This document shows positions 21,257 through 32,590 of a stretch of 64,000 nucleotides of DNA, one piece after another. This stretch comes from Aedes albopictus (lineage: Eukaryota > Arthropoda > Insecta > Diptera > Culicidae). The DNA lies in contig NC_085138.1 of NCBI RefSeq assembly GCF_035046485.1, positions 58,385,254 to 58,449,253 on the forward strand, in the 5' to 3' direction. The position numbers and the translations under genes were made by a program. Positions within the stretch are counted from its first letter, which is position 1; the number at the start of each line of letters is the position of its first letter. The notes below the pieces were generated by a model, which worked only from the letters and a program-made list of their open reading frames with translations, ran no database searches and was not told the DNA's origin.

Positions 21257-21703
21257 TACTCGTGATAGTTTCTAAAATTGCATTTATTTTGCCTTACGGA
21301 TAGTTAAAGACTCGGTTTGTCCTCGCCGAGACTACACTTGAGGAAAACAAACATGCTTTACGTATCCAATTGTGTAATAACCCAATAAGGACTGATAAGT
21401 ACTGGTGATACAAAGACTCACGTGAATTCTTATTACCGAACACATTCTCTAATTTGACAGCGTTTTGTAACTAGCCTAAAGCGCCGGGTTTTTGAATGTT
21501 GTCCTGGGACTAAACTAGAAGCTAGACATGGATGAAGCCAGAGTACCGATGCATGGACAAATATCAGTTCTACCGTTTTGTTTTTCTCAAAAAAAGAATC
21601 GATTATGTGTGATTAAGGGCGCACTTTATATCCCTGTGAAAACGATACTTTTTCATCACATTTGATTTCTCGAACCTCTGGGGTAACAAAACAAGATCTG
21701 TAC

Positions 21704-22501
21704 CTAGGGGCGGGACACTGCCTAATACAGACGCTAATACCGCCTAATAAATATTAGTTTCCTAATCTTCATGCTTCACCGAAACATTTTCTGTATAGCA
21801 TGTCATGACTTTTCATACAACTACCAACTGTCACGAAAACAAGAGCTGAGGAAATACGGCTTGTCTGTAGTTTCTTTTCAATTTATTAAATCTAATATCT
21901 TTTGATTATGCATTTCAGCAGTGAAAATAACGTTAGCTCAACTGCACTCTGGGAAAGGCTTGTGTCGCTGGACGGGAAAAACCAACAAGGTGGCTTCGTC
22001 AAATGTAAATGGATGCACTTTCAATACAAGTCCTAAGCATTCAGCTCGAGTAAAATGATTGTGTCCAATTGTGCATATCCAATAAATATGAGAAAAAAAA
22101 CGAATTAAATAGTTGACCACGTATTCAAACTTCCATCTGTCTAGCTAATTGAATATTGAATTGACCATCTTGATCCGCAGGTGGACTATTTCAGTTGAAA
22201 TGATCTGTGTGCTTTCCATGATCGTAGAATCGCAGATGCAAACTTTTGAGACATAGGTGTTAATGCAGGTCCGCCAGCGTTATGTCCGAAATCGTTGATC
22301 CAGGAGTGAGAAGTACGAAAAGGAGCTTCATTCTGGCAATATTAAAACCTAAAAGCGGTACTTCATCGAGAGCATGTTGACATTTCAAATCCAGTTCAAT
22401 AAGCATGGCTTACTTCGTTCAAGACTGGATTTCCTCTGGGATTAATATCCCTTAATACTGCTTAATACCGCTAATCAATATTAGAGGTGTCCCGCCCCTA
22501 G
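21704..22501. mobile_element. 798-bp hAT-like MITE
   Basis: Perfect ends CTAGGGGCGGGACAC / GTGTCCCGCCCCTAG and 8-bp duplications ATCTGTAC at 21696-21703 and 22502-22509. Subterminal TAATACCGC and AATATTAG phrases repeat near both ends. Eight-base duplications and a (C)TAGGG-type terminus fit the hAT superfamily. No transposase is present. Confidence 0.8.
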
Positions 22502-23111
22502 ATCTGTACAGATATCGATGCTCCATTGCAGTGCTGAGAAAAATCACGAACCGTCCGCTACCGTAGTCTAGTTTGTTGAATTTCATTAAAAACCCTATGT
22601 TGCTATGGTAGTTCGCTGTGACAGTAGATAGCCTTTCTGAGGAGCGGTACGCCGATCGGTGTGGGGTTTTCACTCTGCCGACACGCCGACGCTTTCTTGA
22701 ATGCCGTTTTACATCATAACATAATAAAAAAAAACTAACTCTATAGTACATATGCACTGCATAGTGCATACAATAACTTCGAGAGCCGCAAGCTGATTTG
22801 CTTTGATTTCGCACTTTTATTCCGGCGTGTTGTGGAGCGGCGGCGCCACACGTCTACTTGAGAAGTGGATCGAGATAGTCTGCTCCTGCTGAATCAAGGA
22901 TGTGGCCTACGAGGACATAGAAAAGGACCAATGCTTTAAAGGTGTAACGGGAGGATTTCTACAGAAAGGCATGGACAGGCTTTCGGGAACGTATCCACGG
23001 GGAGTGCTGTGCTGTACGACATGCACTAAATACTAAGGATACGGGTATTGTCACAAAAGGTCTAAATACTGGTCGCAGTGACTCATCCGAACAGAAAAAA
23101 AGATTAAGATT

Positions 23112-23667
23112 TTTTTCGTTGTTTTACGCGACTTTTTGTTGTTTATTTTGTTTTGGTAAATCAATTTAACTTTTTCTCGGATTGCTGACTTTTTTCCGCG
23201 CGTTTTAAACAATTAAGCCCAGTTTCGTGTTCGAAAGGAATCGCTCAAGAAACTTCTTGAGCGATTCCTGGAAGAAACTTTCTGCAGAGACTGCCATTTG
23301 AACTGTCATTTCCTCCCAACTGCGTACTGCGATGGAAGAAAAGGCGGTTTCTTGAGCGATTCAGGCAAGTAATTTCCCATTCATCAAGATAGGCTGAGAA
23401 ATTCCTTCTGAACAGCAAACAGCCCTTTACCCCTTTACTACAAATTTCCGATAACCCTGGAGGGATCGGTTCTCCTTGTGCCTCTCACTGAGCAGAAACA
23501 TAATCATTTATCAACCACCCACTCTATAGCATTTACGAGGATGTCACTGAGTCGGAGGCCTCTTAAGTAAATGCTTTATCGTATCAGCATTTCCTTCCCC
23601 TATCCTAAGTTACGGTAAAGATGGACTTGGCCGGGAATAATGACATTTAGGCTTTTAGAATTCTTGC
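23112..23667. other. No gene; contains a 32-base perfect palindrome
   Basis: T-rich stretch followed by a short fold-back at 23237-23268 and an unremarkable region. Confidence 0.4.
23237..23268. repeat. Perfect 15+2+15 palindrome
   Basis: GGAATCGCTCAAGAA, two bases, then its exact inverse. TTCTTGAGCGATTC recurs at about 23350, so this may be the end of an old MITE. Confidence 0.7.
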
Positions 23668-23898
23668 TTATAATTGGAGCAAAGTTAGCTCCCCGGCCTT
23701 GTTACGAAAAGCAATCGGAGCAAGATTATCAAAAAGTGCATGAATATTGTTAGTATCCAATTTACGAAGTATACCGTAACTACGCGCTAGGTCGGCTCCA
23801 GAGGCACGTTCGTCTCCATTTGACAACTTTGTGTCATCAGCTACGCGGTAACGCGGCATAAAAAAGGTGCGAAAATTAAAAGTGCCTAAAAATAACAT
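23668..23898 (-). other. Short protein-like open frame, unassigned
   Basis: The frame is open for 76 codons and has a balanced, hydrophilic composition (RYRVADDTKLSNGDERASG, then ADLARSYGILRKLDTN). It looks more protein-like than its neighbours and ends at a TAA near 23668. I cannot assign it to a family. It could be a decayed transposon or other integrated coding fragment, or chance. Confidence 0.2.
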
Positions 23899-23899
23899 G

Positions 23900-25844
23900 C
23901 ATAAAAAGATGTTTTAGTGAAAAATGTACCTAAATTTCTTCTCCTGCAAGGAATTCTATGGAGTGTTTTGCATTCTCAGTCAAGGGTATGCCTTTATTTT
24001 TACGTTATTCAATGTTTCAGTGGGAATGGGTCTTCAATCTGGAAGAATCTTTGGAAAAAAGTAGGGTATTTTGAGAATTTTGGAAATCCCAAGGATATTG
24101 ACGTTGAAAAACTTTCTGAATTTTGGCCTGCATTCTAAAGTGTCCTATTCAAGTCGATACCTACTTAGAATCAGTTGTGTTTCATTGTCTGCAGCACAAA
24201 ATCCGCAGCAATTTTTTTTGTTGTTTTGTTTTTATTAACGTGTATTTTAACTTATGCTTGTTCTATACTTCAGCAAATCGATGACACAATAACACACGAA
24301 ATATTCATTTTTTACCAATTTGGCACTCTCCTGACCCTATACCCCATTACAATCCGGAATATCTCCAGAATGGTTCCGCATATTGCATGGTCACTGGCCA
24401 CTTGAGTGTAATAAACTTGCACCAATTTATGATCGATTGAGGGTTGTTGTATTGGACTTCGGATTGAACACCAGAACACATGTGCCTTGGTTGCGCGACG
24501 AAATACAATTGATCCTTTATTCCAATTCTACACCCAAACTCTACAATGTACACATAATGCAACACTCCAAGGTATTTGTATTTGAAGGTACAATCATATC
24601 AAGGTTTTTACACATTCAAGCTATATTAGGAATAAGAGCGACACTACAAGGGTGTTTAAAAAAACGAATGAAAATTTATCAAATTCCAGCATTTTGAAAA
24701 TGAATTGTACGTGAAATATTCCCTCGATGAATTTTAGTTGAATTGCGGACAATAAAGCAAAAGGCACAATGAAAAGTACGAAAATGATAATTTGAAGCAT
24801 TTGACCATCCTGAGCTACCTGGAAAATTTTGAGGCTGAAATTAGGCTTTTTTTATAAAAATAATAAAAAAAAATCGAAGAATAAGTTTTTTGGAAAATTG
24901 AAATTATATGACATCTAGCATAGACCTGTAACTAATATTTTTCTCAGTGTATATTTTTTTCTAAAAGTTCTTCAAATATTCTCAAACATCTTCGAAGACA
25001 TCATTTCAATCCAACAAATCATTTTAAAGAGATATTTTTTGTAGAAAAACATTAAGTTGTTTTCATACGCACTTTTCAAAAGTGAAGTGAGGAAAAATGG
25101 TTATGCAGACGTAAATGGTTCATGAAATCCAGCGCAAGACAGTGCTTGAAATTCAGTGAATATGAATGGTACGATCAGTCATCAGCGACAACCACCCCTA
25201 CGAACAAACACGCACAGGGAGCAAAGAGAAACCGAATCAATCGCGACCACTATTCCTCATCGGTCGGTTGGCTGGTGAAGCATATTGACTGGTAACGATT
25301 ATTTCTCACTTGCTGCGGTGAGGCTGAAGATGCGTAAATGATTCAGTGGATTTATGCTTTGCTCAAAACTTGTAAAAACAATCAATTTGTCCATAAGAGA
25401 ATGATGGACGTGACTATTATAATCGATTTAATTCGAGTTTATGTCCTTTGCACTGTAATAACGAGATAAATATCAAGTATATTCATTGCCGTATACACCG
25501 GCGAAGAGAGAGATTCAGAGAGCCGCACGGCGCTGAATCGTCGTCCCTCACTCTCACTCATATTTTTTATTGCTCCCGCTCCCACTTGCTTCTGAAGCAT
25601 GTTCGCCAATGAAGGCATATTGCTACCGCTTTGGGTTGAAAAGCGCCAGTCAAAGAAGAGCAAATTTTGATTCGTCTGCGGTAAAACGCTTCAATTTTCA
25701 AGCGCTGGCGCAAGAACAAAATCTCATTCAATTTAAAAAGATCTAGCATAACATGTGAAAAGGCCCTAAGTGCTTTTTGTAAACAAACATGTTTCGGTCG
25801 CTGTATCCACCCACGCACATCAACTCTCCTAACAGAAAAAGCAA
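23900..25844. other. No gene recognised
   Basis: A 104-codon frame at 24383-24697 has no recognisable domain. 24340-24410 (CCGGAATATCTCC, GGTCACTGGCCACTTGAG) resembles units of the degenerate tandem repeat at 45480-46170. 24880-24960 shares AAATTATATGACATC and flanking sequence with 46470-46520, an old dispersed repeat. Confidence 0.4.
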
Positions 25845-25967
25845 TCTTCGGGCTATCTGATCGCCAATCCGGAGACGACGAGTTCAATTCCCGTTCCGGT
25901 CGGGAAAATTTTCTCGACTCCCAGGGCATAGTGTATCATTGTACTTGTGACGCAATATACATGTGGG
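25845..25967 (+). mobile_element. 5' part of the (GAA)n-tailed SINE
   Basis: Contains GATCGCCAATCCGG, a B-box-like GAGTTCAATTCCC and CCAGGGCATAGTGTATCATT, matching the head and front body of the SINE at 3141-3375 read on its own strand. It stops after CAATATACATG. Confidence 0.6.
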
Positions 25968-26494
25968 GTTAGGTTGCACTAAATCAAGCGAGCAAACTCC
26001 AGTTTTGTTGACAGTTAGCTTCAAGCTACAAATAGAATTTTTATTTAGTTCATTTTATAATTTTTTAACTATTTAGCAACTCACATTTTTAGCGACCCAA
26101 TAATAAAAAGGGAATGGATGAGTCTGCAATTATCCACGTACTTTCCGTCACCTAATTCAATGTATATAATTCAATTTCACATTGTATGATATGCATGAAA
26201 ATACTTACAAGTAATTGTACAACAAATTAGCCACTAATGATGAACCGTACTCGATTAGACTAAGTAGGATATTAAATCTGCCGTACTAGTAGTATTAGAG
26301 TAATTTTAAATAGGATATTTAATAAATTTTAGCGAATATAATAATTTTGATGAAAGCTGCGCAACGAATGACTTTCACTTTTTTCTCCTATCTCTTCTTC
26401 CTCCTTTCTACCTCGCTGACGTTTCTCGGAAAGCCCTTGATCGACAGCCGGTGCGTCACGTTCATCAGTGTTGCCATAACGAGGGACCTCGTCG
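25968..26494. other. About 530 bp between two halves of one SINE type
   Basis: AT-rich, no frame of note. It could be an insertion that split a single SINE, because both flanking pieces are on the same strand and carry complementary parts. No clean target duplication is visible. Confidence 0.35.
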
Positions 26495-26655
26495 TCACAA
26501 TACATATTCATACAACTGCAGGCAAAGAGAGCCCTTCAATTAATAACTGTGGAAGTGCTCTAAGAACACTAAGTTGAAGCGAGGCAGGCCAAGTCCCAGT
26601 GCGGACGTAGGACAATAAAGAAGAAGAAGAAGAAGAAGAAGAAGAAGAAGCTTGT
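26495..26655 (+). mobile_element. 3' part of the (GAA)n-tailed SINE
   Basis: GGCAAAGAGAGCCC, AACTGTGGAAGTGCTC, AACACTAAGTTGAAGCG and AGGCAGGCCAAGTCCC match the minus-strand SINE at 3141. It ends with a GACAATAAAGAAG block and (GAA)n to about 26650. Confidence 0.75.
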
Positions 26656-27960
26656 TTGTGTGCAATTGTGTGTGTATTGATTGAGCTGGAAATGCTCTGG
26701 GCCAGATCAAAATCTTCCTACTGCTCCGCGGAACACACTCTGCAAGTCACCGTAGCATTAATCGTAACAGTGAATAAACCATTAGACTGCGGCGCCGGCG
26801 GTAGTAGTTAAATCCACCATGTGCTAATCTTATGATTTAGTGGCAATTCTTTTTCCCTAAATCCCGCGCCCAGCAGCCAGCGTGCTGCTAGTACCTACCC
26901 CGAGGAGAGCGTAAACAGGTGTGGGTTAAGCCGTTTGCCAGCAGCACACGCGGTCGTCCTCGTTGTCGTCGCGTCGGTCCGGCAAATGTATTTTACGACC
27001 CTATTCGGGCGGGCGTGCGACGTGCGAGCAGATATTAAAATGCCAAAGGGTATCACATTTATCACATCCTAATGTGTCGCGCGGCCTGGCATAGCAAGTG
27101 TGGCGATGCGTTAGAGCTAGAACGGATGGTGTATAGGATTTTCGCTTAATTTGCCATAAATTGTTTTCAGCTTAGAATGTCAACGAAACGGTACACCACA
27201 GCGCCGCGTGTCGCGTCGGTGGTCGGTACATCACCATAAAACTGCGGGGGATTGCATTCATATGGTAGTCATTTTGGTCTTATTTATGGCAGCGCACTCT
27301 CTCGGTGTCATTCGAAAACTATAACTTCCTCCTGGCGGTAGGCAACCGCCAGACAAGAAATGCAATGATGACCTACTATGGAGCCACGATAGTACCGTAA
27401 TGATGTGTAGCTACTACTCTGTGATATACTGAGGTTTGGCGACGGCGGCGGCTGTACTTACTATGTCCCTGGAGGGATCTGAGACCAGACGACGACTATT
27501 TTCCTTGCTTTACAATAGGCCATATAATCCGGATGAGATTTATAGCACTTTCCGCATTCGCTGTACGAATGGTTGAAAGGTATAATTTTCTATAGAGCTT
27601 TGGAAGTTCTCTCAAGGTAAAAGAATAGTTTGAGTAAATAGGATTCCATTGATTCATTGATTTTAACCCCACCTGGGGCAAGGCAGTGTTCTATTCCTGA
27701 AAACTGCCGTAATTCTGCAACGTGATATAAGCACCATTCCAAATTTTAAGGTCTTTTGGTATATACATATCTGGTGAAATAATAACATTTCGGTATGTCT
27801 GCTATATTAAGATTCAAGATCTAGTGGTTATTTAGCATCTATTATGGAAGAAAACACATATGCCATTGCCGATACAAGTTGTGCGAGAAAAATAATATTT
27901 TTTAGAGTTTGAGTTCAGAAAGTATGTACCTAAAACAATCAACCCAGACAGTTACCGTTA
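26656..27960. other. Non-repetitive GC-richer block, no gene
   Basis: 26780-27330 stands out from its surroundings by higher GC and no terminal repeats. It contains TTTATGGCA/GCCATAAATT-type AT cores. It could be conserved non-coding or regulatory DNA, but nothing in one sequence proves it. Confidence 0.35.
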
Positions 27961-28130
27961 GACTAAACATTGGACATATAACGAAACGATTATTTATCCC
28001 CTGAAGATGACACCAATCCAGTATCGAAACGTCGGGCAGAAAGCTTAAATTTCGTTTAATACAATAAAGACTGCGTTGCCGAAAATCGTAAGATTAATCC
28101 TTACAGTCGATCGATCTCCAGTTCGATCTA
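27960..28130 (+). mobile_element. Penelope-like 3' fragment with hammerhead-like motif
   Basis: 28001-28037 reads CTGAAGA, a weak stem GACAC/GTATC (4 of 5 pairs), GAAAC, GTC. Together with the downstream AATAAAGACTGCGTTGCC this matches the type of sequence found near the ends of Penelope-like elements. It is the plus-strand counterpart of the motif at 18603-18640. No coding region is nearby. Confidence 0.4.
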
Positions 28131-28169
28131 AATAAAAAAAATAGGGTATTAGAGGGTTAAGTGAGTTCC

Positions 28170-28680
28170 GTCTGGTTTGGTTGGCGTTTTCCTGGGGTTC
28201 CAAAAGCATCGAGGAGGCTTCAGGGACGTTTCCAAGAGCCCCGAAACTCTTCAGGAACGTTTCAAGGGCGTTCCTGGAGGCTTTAGGAGCGTTTGATATA
28301 TTTTTTAGGGGCGTTTCAAGGTGTTTTCAGGTGTGTTTCAGGGATTTCTAGAGCTTTTTTAAGGCGTTTCAAGAGCATTATAAGGGTTTCAAAAGCATTT
28401 CAAATGAATTAACGGAGATTTCAAGAGCATTTCTATGGGATTATAAAAGTTTCAGGAGTGTTCAAGGAATTTCAGAGGCGTTTCAAGGGTTTCCAAGGTT
28501 TTTTTTTTCTGAAGACGACTCCAAATCCTCGGACACTTCCTGAAAATACCTCCGAAATTCCTCTAAATCCCCCACGGACTTAGGACCCCATGTAATGCAC
28601 CTGACACCCTCAGTAACCCCCGAAAACGCCTGGATAACCCCCCTGAAACGACCTGAAACGTTGAAATTGTTGAAGCATGT
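28170..28680 (+). repeat. Minisatellite B, second locus
   Basis: G-rich units (GGGGCGTTTCAAGG, TTTCAGGGATTTC) up to a T run at about 28501, then inverted C-rich units with ACCCCATGTAATGCACCTGA. Same architecture as 18916-19465. Confidence 0.75.
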
Positions 28681-29732
28681 TCTGGCGTAGCATTAATAAT
28701 ATGTAATGGCTAGCTTCCATTTCATTCGTGCAGAAAGATAAAACAACTAATGGTCAAGTATTTCGCTTCAAAATTACTTGAGCAGTTCGCAGATGCAAGT
28801 AAGATGATAGTGTAACGCCGGTAACGCTTCCCGTGCAAATCAAATGCAGTTGTCACTTTCCGCGTGGAAAAATAGTTCGTACTTTTATTGCGTAAAGAAA
28901 AGTATCGTAATCCGGGGTCAAATTGATAATATTAACCCGACAGCGTACCCGTGTACCCAACGCCCATTGAAAAAGCACGGGGTAGAAAAAAGCAAAAAGT
29001 TTATTGGATACATAACGGTTTAAACAACTTTAGCTGATAGCATTTGTAGCTATTCAAATATTGGTAAAAGATTTTTTTTACAAAACCAGTACCGGGTGGA
29101 TCACCATGAACCTACGTGATAGAATTTCGTTCAACAAATTTGAACTTAAAGTTAAATAACTTAAATAAAAAAAATTAAAATGTCACTTCAGTGCGAAATT
29201 GATCAGCATACAAATGAACATGGGTGGGTAGGAATCGAAAATTGCCTTCTCCACTAAATATTATTGATCTTCTGATCACGAATAACGTGTCAAAAGTCTA
29301 ACAAGTAATGAATTCGGCTGTTAAATGACACATTTATATTTTGAAATTGACAATTCAACGCCTGAAGGTGAGCATTTTCATTTGAAATAACGAGGACATC
29401 CACATTAAATCACTTTTTCAACAAAAAATGTAACTTTTAAAACTGATTCATGCTCAGAATAGCTACATTATACCACAATTAAGGTTTCACAAAAATGTGA
29501 AAACAGAAAGTTTACAGTTACTCCTAGTGACAATCGATTGTTTAGTAACAACGATTTCGGTTATGTGAGAAACACATTGAAAAACCTTTAAAAAAAATAA
29601 TGCAAGATTAACTGCAAATGACCAATTTCACCCCGCTGATTGATTGGACATACATTTATTTGTTCAACATCACATTTAAGGAGAAACTTCAGAGAATACA
29701 AACATGGCTGCCACAATGGCCGACTTGCCCCC
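28681..29732. other. No gene recognised
   Basis: AT-rich. ACCCGACAGCGTACCCGTGT at 28936-28955 loosely resembles the GC motif of the fold-back at 2268. 29704-29723 carries the ATGGCTGCCACAATGGCCGA motif also seen at 19484. Confidence 0.4.
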
Positions 29733-31385
29733 CTACCAATCTTGGAAATTCATAGACAAATACTCTCGATTTGGAAAAGCTGCTTCTTTTTGCAAGTGAG
29801 CAAAGCCAGGAAAATAAAGTGTGGCTTGGTTCGATGCTTCGTTCGTCAGATTTGTGCCTCTAAAGTTTGTATGCGAAATTGCAACGGGATCTCTTGATGT
29901 TTCACCTAAAGACAAGACATAATCAACAATAGTACGCCACAATACTCGGTTCGTGGCTGCCGCTCTCCATCCTCGGTCGCGCCCAATGCTCGCCAGGTCA
30001 CGCTCCATCTGGTCCGCCCATCGTGCTCTCTGCGCCCCACGCCTTCTTGTGCCAACCGGATCAGTAGCAAACACCAACTTTGCAGGGTTGTTGTCCGGCA
30101 TTCTTGCAACGTGCCCTGCCCACCGTATCCTTCCGGCTTTGGCCACCTTCTGGATGCTGGGTTCGCCGTAAAGTGCAGCGAGCTCGTGGTTCATCATTCT
30201 CCGCCACACATCGTTCTCCTGCACACCGCCGAAGATCGTCCTTAGCACGCGTCGCTCGAAAACTCCGAGTGCTTGCAGGTCCTCCTCGAGCATGGTCCAT
30301 GTTTCGTGTCCGTAGAGGACCACCGGTCTTATTAGCGTTTTGTACATGGTGCATTTGGTGCGTGGGTGAATCTTTTTCGACCGCAGTTTCTTCTGGAGTC
30401 CGTAGTAGGCCCGACTTCCGCTGATGATGCGCCTCCGGATTTCACGGCTCACGTTGTTGTCAGCCGTCAGTAAGGATCAGAGGTAGACGAATTCCTCCAC
30501 CACCTCGAAAGTATCTCCGTCTATCGTAACATTACTACCCAGACGGATCCGGTCGTGTTCGGTTCCTACCAGCATGTTTTTTGTTTTTGAGGCATTCACC
30601 ACCAGTCCGACCTTTGCTGCTTCGCGTTTCAAGCGGGTGTACGTACATATCTGCCACCGTTCCAAATGTTCTGGCAATAATGTCCATGTCGTCCGCAAAG
30701 CACACAAATTGACCGGATTTTGTGAAAATCGTTCCCCGGCTGTTGAGCCCGGCTCGTCGCATCACACCTTCCAGAGCGATGTTGAAGAGTAGGCATGAGA
30801 GTTCATCACCTTGTCGCAGTCCCCGGCGAGATTCGAATGAACTGGATAGTTCACCCGAAACCCTTACGCAGTTTTGCACACCGTTTATCGTTGCTTTAAT
30901 CAGTCTAGTCAGCTTCCCAGGAAAGCCGTTTTCGTCCATGATTCTCCATAGCTCTGCGCGGTCGATACTGTCGTATGCCGCCTTGAAGCCGATGAATAGG
31001 TGATGCGTTGGGACCTGGTATTCACGGAATTTCTGGAGCATTTGCCGTACGGTAAAGATCTGGTCCGTTGTTGACCGGCCGTCGATGAAGCCGGCTTGAC
31101 AACTTCCCACGAACTCATTCGTTTTAGGTGACAGATGACGGAAGATGATCTGGGATAGCACTTCGTAGGCAGCAATCAAAATAGTGATCGCCCTGAAGTT
31201 CTCACATTCCAAATGGTCGCCTTTCTTGTGAATGGGGCAGATTACCCCTTCCTTCCACTCCTCCGGTAGCTGTTCGGTTTCCCAGATCCTGACTATCAGC
31301 CGATGCAGACAGGTGGCCAACTTTTCTGGGCCCATCTTGATGAGTTCAGCAGCGATACCATCCTTACCAGCTGCTTTGCCATACT
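29733..31385 (-). pseudogene. RTE-like reverse transcriptase, 5'-truncated and broken
   Basis: Read from 31385 down, the frame begins in the palm region (GKDGIAAELIKMGPEKL) and continues with LPEEWKEGVICPIHKKGD, RRGLRQGDELSCLLFN and the catalytic box CFADDMDI near 30688-30699. A 4-bp duplication (GTAC twice at 30639-30646) shifts the frame. The new frame (TRLKREAAKVGLVVNASKTK) continues but has a TGA at 30477-30479. Past the stop, the C-terminal domain is open to 29733 (RPVVLYGHETWTM, RIRWAGHVARM). Reverse transcriptases of this type copy element RNA at a nicked target. The endonuclease is missing. The last 50 residues or so may be non-element read-through. Confidence 0.85.
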
Positions 31386-31569
31386 AGATCAGTTGTCAAC
31401 AATACTTGGAAAAAGGAGGAATTTCACTACTTGGGAACAGGAAACTTGGCAACGGAAGAAAACAAACACAACTCTCTTCGAAGTGAATGTAACTTACATT
31501 CACCGCGTGAAGAGTTGCCTTTACAGCTCTATCACGGCTTTAGCTTTACTATGCGTGTGCAATCCTTTT
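31386..31569. other. Junction region, nothing recognised
   Basis: Sequence changes abruptly from reverse transcriptase homology to AT-rich DNA at about 31382-31386. Confidence 0.4.
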
Positions 31570-32074
31570 CCCGAGCAAAGTCTGATAGCAAATTGAAAAC
31601 AAATTTTGATGTTGAGATATTACAAATTTTGATAACTCAGGTTGTTGTCGTTTTGGTCGTTTTAGCGGTTAAAACATCAAAAATGAGAGCAGAAAAATGT
31701 TCCTGTGACAGCAAATTGAAAACAATTCCTGCTATCGATGATGGCAAAATGAGAACTGTTTTTGTTATCAGCGCAAGAAAAATGAAAAATCGTTAAATGT
31801 AGAGTTTTTCGATTCATATCAAATCATTAATGTAATAATTATCTTATTGCACTAATGTTATATTCCTAGTATTACTTTACATAGTTTACTAAAAGGTTTA
31901 AAACTATTCTAACGCTAAATATTTACATTAATTTAAAATGACAGCAAACTGAAAACAAAATTTGAAATCAAATTAAGTGAAGAAAAACTGATATCAAAAT
32001 TTGATATCAATTTGTTGCTGAATACAAATCATGCTTTCAATTTGCTGTAAGTTTGTTGTTGGACTTTGCTCGGG
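31570..32074. mobile_element. 505-bp MITE with short TIRs
   Basis: Ends CCCGAGCAAAGTC and its inverse GGACTTTGCTCGGG. The phrase ACAGCAAATTGAAAAC recurs near 31590, 31710 and 31945 and in inverted form near 32040. No target duplication was confirmed. Minisatellite B follows directly on the right. Confidence 0.6.
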
Positions 32075-32089
32075 TTGTTATTTAGCAAA

Positions 32090-32590
32090 CTTTCAGATAT
32101 AACTGAAAGGTATAAGTCGCCCGAAATCGCCCTAAACCCCCTCGGACCCCATGTTACGCAGCTGACATCCTCATAAACTCTTGAAAACGTCCCCGTAACG
32201 CCTCTGGAACCCACTGAAAATGCTGAGAACTTCCTGAAATGCCTCCGGTATCCCCCTGAAACTCCCTTAAAAACCCCTCGGGAACTCCCTTGCGACCCCC
32301 TGATATCTCCTGAGCGCCTGTGAGGCCACCTAAAATCCCTCTGAGACACCTTGAAATGTCCCAGAGACCCCCTTATGCGCCCCTGAAACGCCCTGGAATC
32401 TCCTAAAGCCTACTGAGAGGATCCTGAAACCTCTTAAGCGCCCCTTAGTTTTCCTGGTACCCTCTGAAACCCTTTGGGACCCTCTTGACAACCCCTGAGA
32501 ACTTCTGGTACCCAGCTGAAACCCCTATGGACCCCTAAAACGCCTCTGCATCCTCCCCTTGCTCTTCCCTATAAGCGCTCTCTGGCCACC
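32090..32590 (-). repeat. Minisatellite B, third locus (C-rich half)
   Basis: C-rich units (CCCTGAAAC, GCCCTAAACCCCC, CCTCTGGAACCC) with GGACCCCATGTTACGCAGCT. The G-rich half seen at the other two loci is absent; the MITE ends where it would be. Confidence 0.75.

Larger units (their letters stand above)
20060..23100 (+). mobile_element. LOA-derived insertion, copy B, with two nested elements
   Basis: Target duplications AGATTAAGATT lie at 20049-20059 and 23101-23111. The 5' block (20060-20290) matches copy A closely. The 3' block (TAAGGATACGGGTATTG, ACTGGTCGCAGTGAC, A-rich tail at 23094-23100) matches copy A's end. Inside are a TA-flanked element (20347-21256) and a hAT-like MITE (21704-22501). 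Removing both leaves about 1.3 kb. The part at 22510-22990 is extra compared with copy A and has no open frame. Confidence 0.7.
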
